A DNA stretch of 6,642 nt from an uncultured Rhodospirillales bacterium (GCA_903904805.1 CAIVDX010000292.1:1-6642); one strand, 5' to 3'. Positions 1 through 6,453 are shown, numbered from the stretch's first letter. Translations and numbers: made by a program. Notes: generated from the letters alone by a model not told the origin.

Positions 1-1
1 G

Positions 2-214
2 GGACTTTTGCGGGCCGACATCGCCGAGGCCGAAGGCGACGCCACCACCGCCCGCACGGCGCTGCGCGCCGCCGCCGCGCCAGACCCGGCCTGGCGCTGC
101 GGCCAATGCGGCGGGCTGCACGGCGCGTGGGCACCGGTGTGCTCGTCGTGCGGAACGACGGGGCGGATCGCCTGGTCGGAGCAGCCGGCCTCACCGGTGA
201 TGCAGGAGAGCTAG
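2..214 (+). CDS. hemY: HemY-like TPR membrane protein, C-terminal fragment (5' end outside window)
   Basis: The reading frame is open from the first bases of the window and stops at TAG 212-214, so only about 70 C-terminal residues are visible. They comprise an Ala/Arg-rich helical stretch (AEGDATTARTALRAA) followed by the linker APDPAW and a four-cysteine zinc ribbon: CGQC encoded at about 98-109, then W.P.CSSC about ten residues later, ending GRIAWSEQP. Alphaproteobacterial HemY proteins typically end in a TPR region followed by a DPAW-C-x2-C ... W-x-P-x-C-x2-C ribbon, related to the metal-binding tail of LapB/YciM. HemY is an inner-membrane TPR protein encoded with haem-synthesis genes. 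Its exact role is unsettled, and it is not the unrelated protoporphyrinogen oxidase of Bacillus that shares the name. The identification rests on the tail alone, so another TPR/zinc-ribbon protein remains possible. The frame continues beyond the left edge, so no start can be assigned. Confidence 0.75.
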   Translation, partial: GLLRADIAEAEGDATTARTALRAAAAPDPAWRCGQCGGLHGAWAPVCSSCGTTGRIAWSEQPASPVMQES

Positions 215-233
215 GACGAGCGCTGCTGTGTCG

Positions 234-258
234 ACAAAAGGCAGCAACGACCTTTTGT
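234..258. terminator. inverted repeat between convergent genes, candidate bidirectional terminator
   Basis: ACAAAAGG (234-241) and CCTTTTGT (251-258) form a perfect 8-bp inverted repeat around a 9-nt loop. It lies 20 bp after the hemY stop codon and 22 bp beyond the reductase stop codon on the other strand, which is where a shared terminator is expected. The T-run sits inside the stem rather than after it, so this is not a textbook intrinsic terminator. A second short GC stem (268-272 with 276-280, 3-nt loop, followed by TATTTGT) could act with it for hemY. Confidence 0.4.
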
Positions 259-279
259 AAATGTTCGGCCGGGCGCCGG

Positions 280-1068
280 CTATTTGTCGAGATTCACGTG
301 GGAATCCGACTCGCCCTGCTGCCAGTAGCCGGCGGCTTTCAACCATTCCGGTTTGTGGCCGAGGGCGTCGAGCACATGCGCCTTCAGCGCCTTCGCCACA
401 CCCGCCTCGGCGGCGATCCAGATATACCCATCGCCCGGCGGCAGAGGACCCAGCGCGGCGAGGAGTGGCGCCGGGTCGGTGGCGGGGCGCCCGTCGCGGG
501 CGATCCAGATCGGGGTCCAGTCGGTGTCGGTTGGAATGGCCTGCCGGTCGGCGGCGCTGTCGACGGACACGATGGAGGTGACGGGCACGCGCGGCCGCAG
601 CGTTGCGAGGCGGCGACCGATCGAGGGCAGCGCGGTTTCGTCGCCGATCAGCAGATACCAGTCGAAATCATCCGCCACGATCGCCGAGCCGCGCGGCCCG
701 CCGATCTCGATGCTGTCGCCCACGACAGCCCCCATCGCCCAGGCCGTCGCCGGACCGACCTCGTGCCCCGCGCCATGCAGCGCGAAATCGATGACCAGCG
801 TGCCGGCCGCGCTGTCGAAGGCACGCGGCGTGTAGTCACGCATCGCCGGCTTGCCCTCGCCCGTGCCCGGAATGATCAGCTTGACGTGATCATCGACGCC
901 CAGGCTTTCGAAATCATGCAGGTCGGCGGAGGCAAAATGGATGCGCCGCATCATCGGCGTCAGCTGCTCGACGGAACTGACCCGCACCTGCCGGCGCCTG
1001 GTCTCGCGCCGGACGCGGGTGATCTGATGAGGCATAAGAGTTGGGCTGATGATGGGGGCGTCGTGCAT
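280..1068 (-). CDS. siderophore-interacting protein, NADPH-dependent ferric-siderophore reductase family
   Basis: This 262-residue flavoprotein belongs to the SIP/ViuB/YqjH family, which reduces Fe3+ held by siderophores in the cytoplasm and so releases iron. The N-terminal half is the FAD-binding barrel: LTPMMRRIHF at about 36-45, the FAD-contact motif RDYTPR at 77-82, HGAG..GPATAWA near 98-111 and the phosphate loop GGPRGS at 123-128. The C-terminal half is the SIP nucleotide-binding domain: LLIGDETALPSIGRRL at 139-154, WIAAEAGVAKALKAHV at 217-232 and the closing GYWQQGESD at 247-255, where the usual family form is GYW-R-x-G. Length is normal for the family. The start at 1068 is supported by AGAGG five bases upstream (complement of 1074-1078) and by a promoter further out. 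An internal Met at residue 12 is less likely. The gene stands alone, convergent with hemY and divergent from thrC. No siderophore synthesis or uptake gene is in view. Confidence 0.92.
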   Translation of the reverse strand: MHDAPIISPTLMPHQITRVRRETRRRQVRVSSVEQLTPMMRRIHFASADLHDFESLGVDDHVKLIIPGTGEGKPAMRDYTPRAFDSAAGTLVIDFALHGAGHEVGPATAWAMGAVVGDSIEIGGPRGSAIVADDFDWYLLIGDETALPSIGRRLATLRPRVPVTSIVSVDSAADRQAIPTDTDWTPIWIARDGRPATDPAPLLAALGPLPPGDGYIWIAAEAGVAKALKAHVLDALGHKPEWLKAAGYWQQGESDSHVNLDK

Positions 1069-1073
1069 GGATG

Positions 1074-1078
1074 CCTCT
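1074..1078 (-). promoter_or_regulatory. ribosome binding site of the ferric-siderophore reductase
   Basis: The minus strand reads AGAGG with five bases before the ATG at 1068-1066. This fixes the start at the first Met rather than the Met at residue 12. Confidence 0.6.
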
Positions 1079-1092
1079 GGTGTGTTCCTCGA

Positions 1093-1106
1093 TTAGATAT
1101 ATCTTA
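1093..1106. promoter_or_regulatory. palindrome over the -10 box, candidate repressor operator
   Basis: AGATATATCT (1095-1104) is a perfect 10-bp palindrome. It extends to an imperfect 14-bp one (1093-1106, six of seven pairs). It covers the -10 hexamer of the reductase promoter, so a protein bound here would block RNA polymerase. In several proteobacteria the YqjH-type ferric reductase is controlled by a PadR-family repressor (YqjI in E. coli). That a PadR-type protein acts here is inference from the family association and the A/T-rich palindrome. No regulator gene lies in the window. Confidence 0.5.
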
Positions 1107-1123
1107 GAACACTCTGATGTCAA
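1096..1123 (-). promoter_or_regulatory. sigma70-type promoter of the ferric-siderophore reductase
   Basis: On the minus strand a perfect TTGACA -35 (complement of 1118-1123) is followed after 16 bp by TATATC (complement of 1096-1101), four of six bases of the consensus -10. A start site near 1089 would give a leader of about 20 nt that carries the AGAGG ribosome binding site. The A/T-rich stretch stands out against the GC-rich surroundings. Confidence 0.6.
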
Positions 1124-1238
1124 GTTCCCCGCCTCCTTGTCCACGCAGCACCCAAACCCGCGAAAGTTTCTTGCTACTTGTTTGCTGGAAAGACGCCCTT
1201 CCTTCCCTGAGCCTATCTCCCGGCCTATACCCCCGCCC

Positions 1239-2633
1239 ATGCGATACATATCCACCCGCGGCCAAGCGCCGGAGCGAGATTTCACTGGTGTCCTGCTGGC
1301 CGGTCTGGCCGAGGATGGCGGACTGTACGTGCCCGCCAGCTGGCCGCATTTCGGCCCGGACGCCCTGCGCGCCATGCGCGGCCTGCCGTATCCCGACCTC
1401 GCCGCCACCATCCTGCAGCCCTTCGTCGGCGACTGCCTCTCCCCTGATGTCCTGCTCCGCCTCTGCCACGAGGCCTACAGCGGCTTTGGCCATCCGGCGA
1501 TCTGCCCGCTGCTCCAGCTGGATCACGATCTGTGGGTGCAGGAGCTGTTCCACGGCCCCACGCTCGCCTTCAAGGACATGGCGATGCAGCTGCTCGGCCG
1601 CCTGTTCGACCACGTGCTCGGCCAGAGCGGCCAGCGCGTGACGATCGTCGGCGCCACCTCCGGCGACACCGGCTCCGCCGCCATCGAGGCCTGCCGCGAC
1701 CGCGCCAACATCGACATCGTGATCCTCCACCCGCGCGGCCGCACCTCCGAGGTGCAGCGCCGCCAGATGACCACGGTGCTGTCCCCAAACGTCACCAACA
1801 TCGCCGTCGACGGCAGCTTCGATGACTGCCAGGACCTGGTGAAGGCGATGTTCGCCGACCCGACCTTCCGCACCGAGATGCGCCTGTCGGCCGTCAACTC
1901 GATCAACTGGGCCCGCGTCGCCGCCCAGATCCCCTATTACATCGCCGCCGGCCTCGCCCTCGGCGCGCCCGACCGCGAGCTGTCCTTCGCCGTGCCGACA
2001 GGCAATTTCGGCAATGTGCTGGCCGCCTGGGCCGCCTCGAAACTGGGCCTGCCGGTCGCCCGCCTGGTCGTCGGCGCCAACCGCAACGACATCCTGGCCC
2101 GCTTCCTCGCCGCCAACGACATGTCGGCCCGCCCGGTCGAACCCAGCCTCTCGCCCAGCATGGACATCCAGGTGAGCAGCAATTTCGAACGCCTGCTGTT
2201 CGAACTCCTCGGCCGCGACGCCGCCGCCACCGCCGCCACCATGACGACCTTCCGCGCCACCGGAACAATGCCGGTGCCCGACGACGCCTGGCGCCAGGCC
2301 ACCACCCTGTTCACCGGCGCCAGCCTGGACGACGCCGCGACGATCGCCGAAATGCGCCACTGGCACACGCGCGCGCTCTATCTGGCCGACCCCCACACCG
2401 CCGTCGGCCTGGCCGCCGCGCGCGCCAACATTCGCCCCGGCACGCCGATGGTCACCATGGCCACCGCCGCCCCGGCGAAATTCCCCGACGCGGTGATCGA
2501 GGCCACCGGCACCCGCCCCCCCCTGCCTCCGCGCCTCGCCGACCTATATGAAAGACCTGAGCGCATGCTGCACGCACCCAACGAGCTGGGCGAGATCCAG
2601 GCGCTGGTGCGTGCCGCGGCAAGACGAAACTGA
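1239..2633 (+). CDS. thrC: threonine synthase
   Basis: This 464-residue PLP enzyme converts O-phospho-L-homoserine to L-threonine and phosphate, the last step of threonine synthesis, in the cytosol. The N-terminus MRYISTRG..., F-x-GVLLAGLAEDGGLYVP is the family's opening, so the start is ATG 1239 even though the frame is open further upstream. The PLP lysine is K112 in FHGPTLAFKDMAMQ. GATSGDTGS (138-146) is the phosphate/substrate loop, followed by HPRGRTSEVQRRQMTT. GNFGN (255-259) and SSNFERLLFE are also family signatures. Near the C-terminus the segment usually seen as TAHPAKF reads TAAPAKF (409-415), with Ala at 411. No Shine-Dalgarno sequence is visible: the 28 bases before the ATG are pyrimidine-rich. 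It leads a probable operon, with the M16 peptidase starting 20 bp after its stop. Confidence 0.97.
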   Translation: MRYISTRGQAPERDFTGVLLAGLAEDGGLYVPASWPHFGPDALRAMRGLPYPDLAATILQPFVGDCLSPDVLLRLCHEAYSGFGHPAICPLLQLDHDLWVQELFHGPTLAFKDMAMQLLGRLFDHVLGQSGQRVTIVGATSGDTGSAAIEACRDRANIDIVILHPRGRTSEVQRRQMTTVLSPNVTNIAVDGSFDDCQDLVKAMFADPTFRTEMRLSAVNSINWARVAAQIPYYIAAGLALGAPDRELSFAVPTGNFGNVLAAWAASKLGLPVARLVVGANRNDILARFLAANDMSARPVEPSLSPSMDIQVSSNFERLLFELLGRDAAATAATMTTFRATGTMPVPDDAWRQATTLFTGASLDDAATIAEMRHWHTRALYLADPHTAVGLAAARANIRPGTPMVTMATAAPAKFPDAVIEATGTRPPLPPRLADLYERPERMLHAPNELGEIQALVRAAARRN

Positions 2634-2644
2634 GTTTTTTGATC

Positions 2645-2648
2645 GGAG
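2645..2648 (+). promoter_or_regulatory. ribosome binding site deciding the M16 peptidase start
   Basis: GGAG lies five bases before ATG 2654. An in-frame TTG at 2639 would start upstream of this site and has no purine-rich sequence before it (a T-run instead), so ATG 2654 is preferred. Confidence 0.6.
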
Positions 2649-2653
2649 CGCCT

Positions 2654-3919
2654 ATGTCCGACGCCATCCGCGTCACCCGCCTGCCCAACGGCCTCACCGT
2701 CGCCACCGAGCGCATGGACCGTGTCGAGACCGTCTCCTTCGGCGCCTATGTCGCCACCGGCGCCCGGCACGAAACCGCCGAGGAAAACGGCGTCTCCCAC
2801 TTCCTCGAACACATGGCCTTCAAGGGCACCGAACGGCGCGACGCCGCCCGCATCGCCGAGGAAATCGAGAATGTCGGCGGCCAGATCAACGCCTACACCG
2901 CCCGCGAGCAGACCGCCTATTACGTCAAACTGCTGAAGGAAGACCTCGCCCTGGGTGTGGACATCATCGGTGACATCCTCACCCACTCCACCTTCGCCCC
3001 CGAGGAGGTCGAGCGCGAGCGCGGCGTCATCCTGCAGGAGATCGGCCAGGCGAACGACACGCCGGACGACATTATTTTCGACCATTTCCAGACCACCGCC
3101 TACCCCGGCCAGGCCATCGGCCGCCCGGTGCTCGGCGGTGAGGACATCATCCGCGGCATGAGCCGCGACATGCTGCAAGGCTACATGCAGCGCCACTACG
3201 CCGCCGGCAATCTGGTGGTCTCCGCCACCGGCAATCTCGAGCATGAGCAGGTGCTCGACCTGGTGCAGCAGCACTTCGCCGACCTGCCCGCCGAACTGCC
3301 CGGCCCCGCCCTGCCGGCCAGCTACTCCGGCGGCGAATTCCGCGAAACCCGCGACCTAGATCAGGTCCACGTGGTGCTCGGCTTCCCCTCGGTGGGCTAC
3401 AAGGACCTGGATTATTACCCCGTCCTGCTGCTCTCCACCCTGCTGGGAGGTGGCATGAGCTCGCGCCTGTTCCAGGAGATCCGCGAAAAGCGCGGCCTGG
3501 TCTATTCGGTCTACAGCTTCACCCAGCCCTTCATGGATGGCGGCCTGTTCGGCATCTATGCCGGCACCGGCGAGGACGAGGTGGCCGAGCTGATGCCCGT
3601 CACCCTCACCGAGCTGATGGCGGTGCAGACCTCCGTCACCCAGGCCGAGCTCGACCGCGCCCGCGCCCAGGTGAAGGCCGGCCTGCTGATGTCGCTGGAG
3701 AGCACCTCCAGCCGCTGCGAGCAGATCGCCCGCCAGCTGCAGGTGCATGGCCGCATCATCCCGGTCAGCGAGACCATCGGCAAACTCGCCGCCGTGGGCA
3801 TCGCCGACATCGAGCGCGCCGCCGCCCGCATCTTCCGCGGCGCGCCCACCATCGCCGCCATGGGCCCGGCGGAGAACATGCCCGGATTGACCTCCATCAC
3901 TGATCGGCTCGCCGCATGA
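2654..3919 (+). CDS. M16B zinc peptidase, mitochondrial-processing-peptidase-like
   Basis: This 421-residue metalloprotease belongs to the M16 (inverzincin) family, the bacterial group closest to the beta subunit of mitochondrial processing peptidase. The N-terminal domain has the inverted zinc motif HFLEH at 49-53 (ligands H49 and H53, catalytic E52). The third ligand is probably E129 in EVERERGVILQEI, 76 residues beyond H53, the same distance as in yeast beta-MPP. E122 is the second conserved acid of that helix. GGQINAYTAREQTAYY follows the zinc motif. The C-terminal M16 domain carries SSRLFQEIREKRGLVYSV (270-286) with the conserved Arg/Tyr pair. Nothing is missing, so it should be catalytically active. 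No signal peptide is seen, so it is probably cytoplasmic. Substrates are unknown; relatives cleave short peptides or leader sequences. It follows thrC by 20 bp and overlaps pmbA by 4 bp, giving likely co-transcription and translational coupling. Confidence 0.95.
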   Translation: MSDAIRVTRLPNGLTVATERMDRVETVSFGAYVATGARHETAEENGVSHFLEHMAFKGTERRDAARIAEEIENVGGQINAYTAREQTAYYVKLLKEDLALGVDIIGDILTHSTFAPEEVERERGVILQEIGQANDTPDDIIFDHFQTTAYPGQAIGRPVLGGEDIIRGMSRDMLQGYMQRHYAAGNLVVSATGNLEHEQVLDLVQQHFADLPAELPGPALPASYSGGEFRETRDLDQVHVVLGFPSVGYKDLDYYPVLLLSTLLGGGMSSRLFQEIREKRGLVYSVYSFTQPFMDGGLFGIYAGTGEDEVAELMPVTLTELMAVQTSVTQAELDRARAQVKAGLLMSLESTSSRCEQIARQLQVHGRIIPVSETIGKLAAVGIADIERAAARIFRGAPTIAAMGPAENMPGLTSITDRLAA

Positions 3920-5244
3920 CCTATCTCGACCTGCTCGGCGAACTCCTCGATGCCGCCCGCGCCGCCGGGGCGGACGCCGCCGACGCCATGATGGTCGGCG
4001 GCGCCTCGCTCTCCGTGCAGCGCCGCCTCGGCAAGACCGAGCAGCTCGAACGCTCGGAGGGCCGCGATCTCGGCCTGCGCGTCTTCGTCGGCCAGCGCAG
4101 CGCCAACGTGTCCTCCTCCACGATCGACCCGGCGGGCTTCAAGCGCCTGGCCGAACAGGCCGTGGCCATGGCCCGCGTGGTGCCCGAAGACCCCTATGCC
4201 GGCCTCGAACAATTCCACCAGGCCGAGTCCGCCGACCCGCTCGACATCTGCGACCCCACCGAGCCGGATGCCGAGCTGCTGCTCGCCCGCGCCTCCGCCG
4301 CCGAGGAGGCCGCCCTGTCGGTCCCCGGCATCACCAACTCCGAAGGCTCGGAAGCCAGCTACAGCCGCTCTGAAATCGCCTTGGCCACCTCCACCGGCTT
4401 TCGCGGCGGCTATGCCCGCTCCGGCCACTCGGTCTCCGCCACCGCGCTCGCCGGCTCCGGCGTCGATATGCAGCGCGACTACGATTATTCGGTCGGCGTC
4501 TATCTCTCCGGCCTCGACGACCCCGCCGCCGTCGGCGCCTCCGCCGCCCGCCGCGCGCTCGCCCGGCTGAACCCCACCCGCCCGACCACCGCGAAGCTGC
4601 CGGTGATCTACGACCCGCGCGTCTCGAGCAGCCTGATCGGCTCCTTCGTCGGCGCCATCAACGGTGCCGCCATCGCCCGCGGCACCTCCTTCCTGAAGGA
4701 CAAGCTCGGCCAGAAGATCTTCGACAGCTCGGTCCATATCCATGATGACCCGCGCCGGGTGCGCGGCCCCCGCTCGCGCCCCTTCGATGGCGAGGGCACG
4801 CCCACCCGCGCGATGGCGCTCGCCGAGGCCGGCGTGGTCGCCACCTGGCTGCTCGATGGCCGCAGCGCCCGCCAGCTCGGCCTGCGCTCCCTCGGCCACG
4901 CCTCGCGCGGCACCGGCGGCCCGCCCTCGCCCAGCACCACCAATCTCTGGATGGCGGCCGGCACGCTGAGCCCGGCCGAGCTGATGGCCGACATCAAGCT
5001 TGGCCTCTACGTGATCGAGCTGATGGGCGGCGGCATGAACGGCCTCACCGGTGACTACAGCCGCGGCGCCTCCGGCTTCATGATCCGCGACGGCCAGCTC
5101 GCCGAGCCGGTGAACGAGATCACCATCGCCGGCCAGGGGCTGGACATGTTCGCCTCGCTGATCCCCGCCAACGACCTGGTCTTCCGCCGCGGCACGGACG
5201 CTCCGACCATCCGCGTCGAGGGCCTCACCATGGCCGGTGCCTGA
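3916..5244 (+). CDS. pmbA: PmbA/TldE, non-catalytic subunit of the TldD/TldE metalloprotease
   Basis: This 442-residue protein is of the U62 (TldD/PmbA) family. In E. coli, TldE/PmbA pairs with TldD to form a protease that matures microcin B17 and degrades unfolded peptides such as CcdA. TldD carries the HExxxH zinc site and TldE does not. No HExxxH motif is present here, which together with overall character marks this as the PmbA/TldE member. Visible family features are the early QRRLGKTEQLERSEGRDLGLRVFVGQR-type region, IARGTSFLKDKLG around 254-265, GLTGDYSRGASGF at 376-388 and PVNEITIAG at 398-406. Its ATG overlaps the peptidase stop (ATGA, 3916-3919), so translation is probably coupled. 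The TldD partner is not in the window. The final codons GGT-GCC-TGA are the first copy of a 15-bp tandem repeat that continues downstream. Confidence 0.94.
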   Translation: MTYLDLLGELLDAARAAGADAADAMMVGGASLSVQRRLGKTEQLERSEGRDLGLRVFVGQRSANVSSSTIDPAGFKRLAEQAVAMARVVPEDPYAGLEQFHQAESADPLDICDPTEPDAELLLARASAAEEAALSVPGITNSEGSEASYSRSEIALATSTGFRGGYARSGHSVSATALAGSGVDMQRDYDYSVGVYLSGLDDPAAVGASAARRALARLNPTRPTTAKLPVIYDPRVSSSLIGSFVGAINGAAIARGTSFLKDKLGQKIFDSSVHIHDDPRRVRGPRSRPFDGEGTPTRAMALAEAGVVATWLLDGRSARQLGLRSLGHASRGTGGPPSPSTTNLWMAAGTLSPAELMADIKLGLYVIELMGGGMNGLTGDYSRGASGFMIRDGQLAEPVNEITIAGQGLDMFASLIPANDLVFRRGTDAPTIRVEGLTMAGA

Positions 5245-5304
5245 GCAGTCGCTGGCTGAGCAGTCGGTGCCTGAGCAGTCGGTGCCTGAGCAGTCAGGGT
5301 GCCT
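5236..5304 (+). repeat. 15-bp tandem repeat, four units, each with an in-frame TGA
   Basis: The unit GGTGCCTGAGCAGTC occurs exactly at 5236-5250, 5266-5280 and 5281-5295. A diverged copy, GCTGGCTGAGCAGTC, lies at 5251-5265. A seven-base remnant (GGTGCCT) lies at 5298-5304, offset by two bases. The first unit begins in pmbA: its GGT GCC TGA is the end of the gene. Because 15 is a multiple of three, every full copy puts another TGA in the pmbA frame (5242, 5257, 5272, 5287). The array looks like slippage or unequal duplication of the gene's last codons. Confidence 0.9.
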
Positions 5305-5377
5305 GCACCAGCCGGGGGCATGAAAATGACGGGGCGCGACACCATATGCTCCGCAACGGTCACCAAGACCGCATTTT

Positions 5378-5382
5378 GGGGA
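5378..5382 (+). promoter_or_regulatory. ribosome binding site of the Tim44-like gene
   Basis: GGGGA lies eight bases before ATG 5391. It supports this start over an in-frame ATG at 5346, which would put 15 polar residues before the signal peptide. Confidence 0.55.
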
Positions 5383-5390
5383 ATGCCCAC

Positions 5391-6383
5391 ATGAACCGGC
5401 CCATTCGTCTCGTCGCCTCCTCTCTCGCCGTGGCCCTGCTGCTCGCCCCGGTGCTGCTGACCCCGGTCGATGCCCTCGCCCGCGCCGGCGGTGGCGCCTC
5501 GATGGGCAGCCGCGGCACCATGACCTATTCGGCGCCGCCCAGCACCCAGACCGCCCCCTATGGCGGCCAGCAATTCAACCGCTCGATGACCCCGCAGGCG
5601 CCGCAGGGCCTCCCCAACAGCGCGCCCTATGGCAGCCCCGGCCGTGCCCCCGGCCTGTTCGGCGGCGGCTTCGGCGCCGGCCTGCTGGGCGGACTGCTCG
5701 GCGCGGGCATTGGCGGCATGCTGTTCGGCCACGGCTTCTTCGGTGGCATCTCCGGCTTTGGCGGCCTGTTCGGCTTCATCATCCAGATCCTGATCCTGGC
5801 CTGGGTGGTGCGCTGGCTCATGCGCCGCTTCATGGGCGGCACGCCGAGCCTCGCCGGAATTGGGCCGATGGCCCGCGAAATGAACCCCGGCACCACCGGT
5901 CGCGCGATGGGCGGCGGGCTGGGCGGGATGATGGGGGGCATGATGGGCGGCGGCGCGGCACCGGCCGGACCGGCTCCGGTCGCCATCACCCCGGCCGACT
6001 ATCAGGCCTTCGAGCAGTCGCTGCAGGCGGTCCAGGCGGCCTGGTCGAACCACGACCTCACCGCCCTGCGCGCCCTGTCCACACCTGAGATGGCCAGCTA
6101 CTTCGCCGAACAGCTCGCCGATCAGGTCAGCCGCGGCGTGCGCAACATCGTCTCCGACGTGCGGCTGAACCGCGGCGATCTCGCCCAATCCTGGTCCGAG
6201 CCGGGCCGCGATTATGCCACCGTGGCGATGCAGTTCTCGATGATCGACGTGACGCAGGACGTCACCGGCCGCATCGTCGACGGCTCGCCCAGCGAGCATG
6301 TCACCGCCACCGAGATCTGGACCTTTGTGCGCTCGCCGGGTGGCAGATGGATTCTGTCGGCCATTCAGCAGGCGGCGCGGTGA
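5391..6383 (+). CDS. Tim44-like domain protein with signal peptide and one membrane segment
   Basis: This 330-residue protein has four parts. Residues 1-30 are a signal peptide: MNRPIR, a hydrophobic core (LVASSLAVALLLAPVLL) and an ALA cleavage site at about 28-30. Residues 31-85 are a low-complexity Gly/Pro/Ser/Gln region. Residues 88-145 are very Gly/Phe-rich and end in a membrane helix (GFIIQILILAWVVRWLM, about 128-144) followed by RRF. A Gly/Met-rich linker (about 173-188) leads to a soluble domain at about 200-330 (ITPADYQAFEQSLQAVQAAW ... WTFVRSPGGRWILSAIQQA) of the Tim44/TimA-like fold. Bacterial members are predicted lipid-binding inner-membrane proteins. In mitochondria Tim44 tethers Hsp70 at the import channel; the bacterial role is not established, though TimA of Caulobacter is a described relative. 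It is separated from pmbA by 146 bp and is probably transcribed separately. A hairpin follows the stop. Confidence 0.88.
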   Translation: MNRPIRLVASSLAVALLLAPVLLTPVDALARAGGGASMGSRGTMTYSAPPSTQTAPYGGQQFNRSMTPQAPQGLPNSAPYGSPGRAPGLFGGGFGAGLLGGLLGAGIGGMLFGHGFFGGISGFGGLFGFIIQILILAWVVRWLMRRFMGGTPSLAGIGPMAREMNPGTTGRAMGGGLGGMMGGMMGGGAAPAGPAPVAITPADYQAFEQSLQAVQAAWSNHDLTALRALSTPEMASYFAEQLADQVSRGVRNIVSDVRLNRGDLAQSWSEPGRDYATVAMQFSMIDVTQDVTGRIVDGSPSEHVTATEIWTFVRSPGGRWILSAIQQAAR

Positions 6384-6401
6384 GAAAAGATGAAGGCGAG
6401 C

Positions 6402-6425
6402 GCTTCTATTTTGAAAAATAGAAGC
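6402..6425. terminator. A/T-rich hairpin after the Tim44-like gene, candidate terminator or repeat element
   Basis: GCTTCTATTT (6402-6411) pairs perfectly with AAATAGAAGC (6416-6425) around a TGAA loop, 18 bp after the stop codon. The position suits a transcription terminator. The sequence after the stem (AACAAGGTCTTATAAC) has no T-run, so it is at best a non-canonical one. The stem resembles A/T-rich GAAGC-ended hairpins that I recall as repeated intergenic elements in Acetobacteraceae; this resemblance is from memory. Confidence 0.5.
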
Positions 6426-6441
6426 AACAAGGTCTTATAAC
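6411..6441 (+). promoter_or_regulatory. possible promoter inside and after the A/T-rich hairpin
   Basis: TTGAAA (6411-6416, five of six bases of the -35 consensus) and TATAAC (6436-6441, five of six of the -10 consensus) are separated by 19 bp, slightly longer than ideal. Transcription would begin near 6448, a few bases before the stem at 6454-6494. In an A/T-rich patch such matches can arise by chance. Confidence 0.3.
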
Positions 6442-6453
6442 TTTTGTGCAACA

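Noticed and set aside
106..1107. A 333-residue open frame on the + strand opposite the ferric reductase
   Set aside because: It is an antisense shadow in GC-rich DNA. Its translation is Arg/Gly-rich with no family signature, while the minus-strand frame carries complete SIP motifs.
1071..1238. A 56-codon N-terminal extension of thrC in the same frame
   Set aside because: The conserved threonine synthase N-terminus starts at ATG 1239, and the upstream stretch overlaps the reductase promoter and leader.
1104..2396. Long minus-strand frame (430 codons) opposite thrC
   Set aside because: Its composition is that of a mirror frame of GC3-biased coding DNA (Gly/Ala/Val/His-rich). No ribosome binding site or domain is visible.
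3556..4899. Long minus-strand frame (447 codons) opposite the M16 peptidase and pmbA
   Set aside because: It crosses two well-supported genes and is low-complexity Gly/Ala/Glu, an antisense shadow.
5298..5309. GGTGC-CT-GCACC inverted repeat after the tandem array as a pmbA terminator
   Set aside because: The loop is only 2 nt (or the stem 4 bp), and no T-run follows.
5055..6299. Long minus-strand frame (414 codons) opposite pmbA and the Tim44-like gene
   Set aside because: It is Ala/Gly/His-rich mirror sequence. It runs through the tandem repeat and the intergenic gap, and has no motif.
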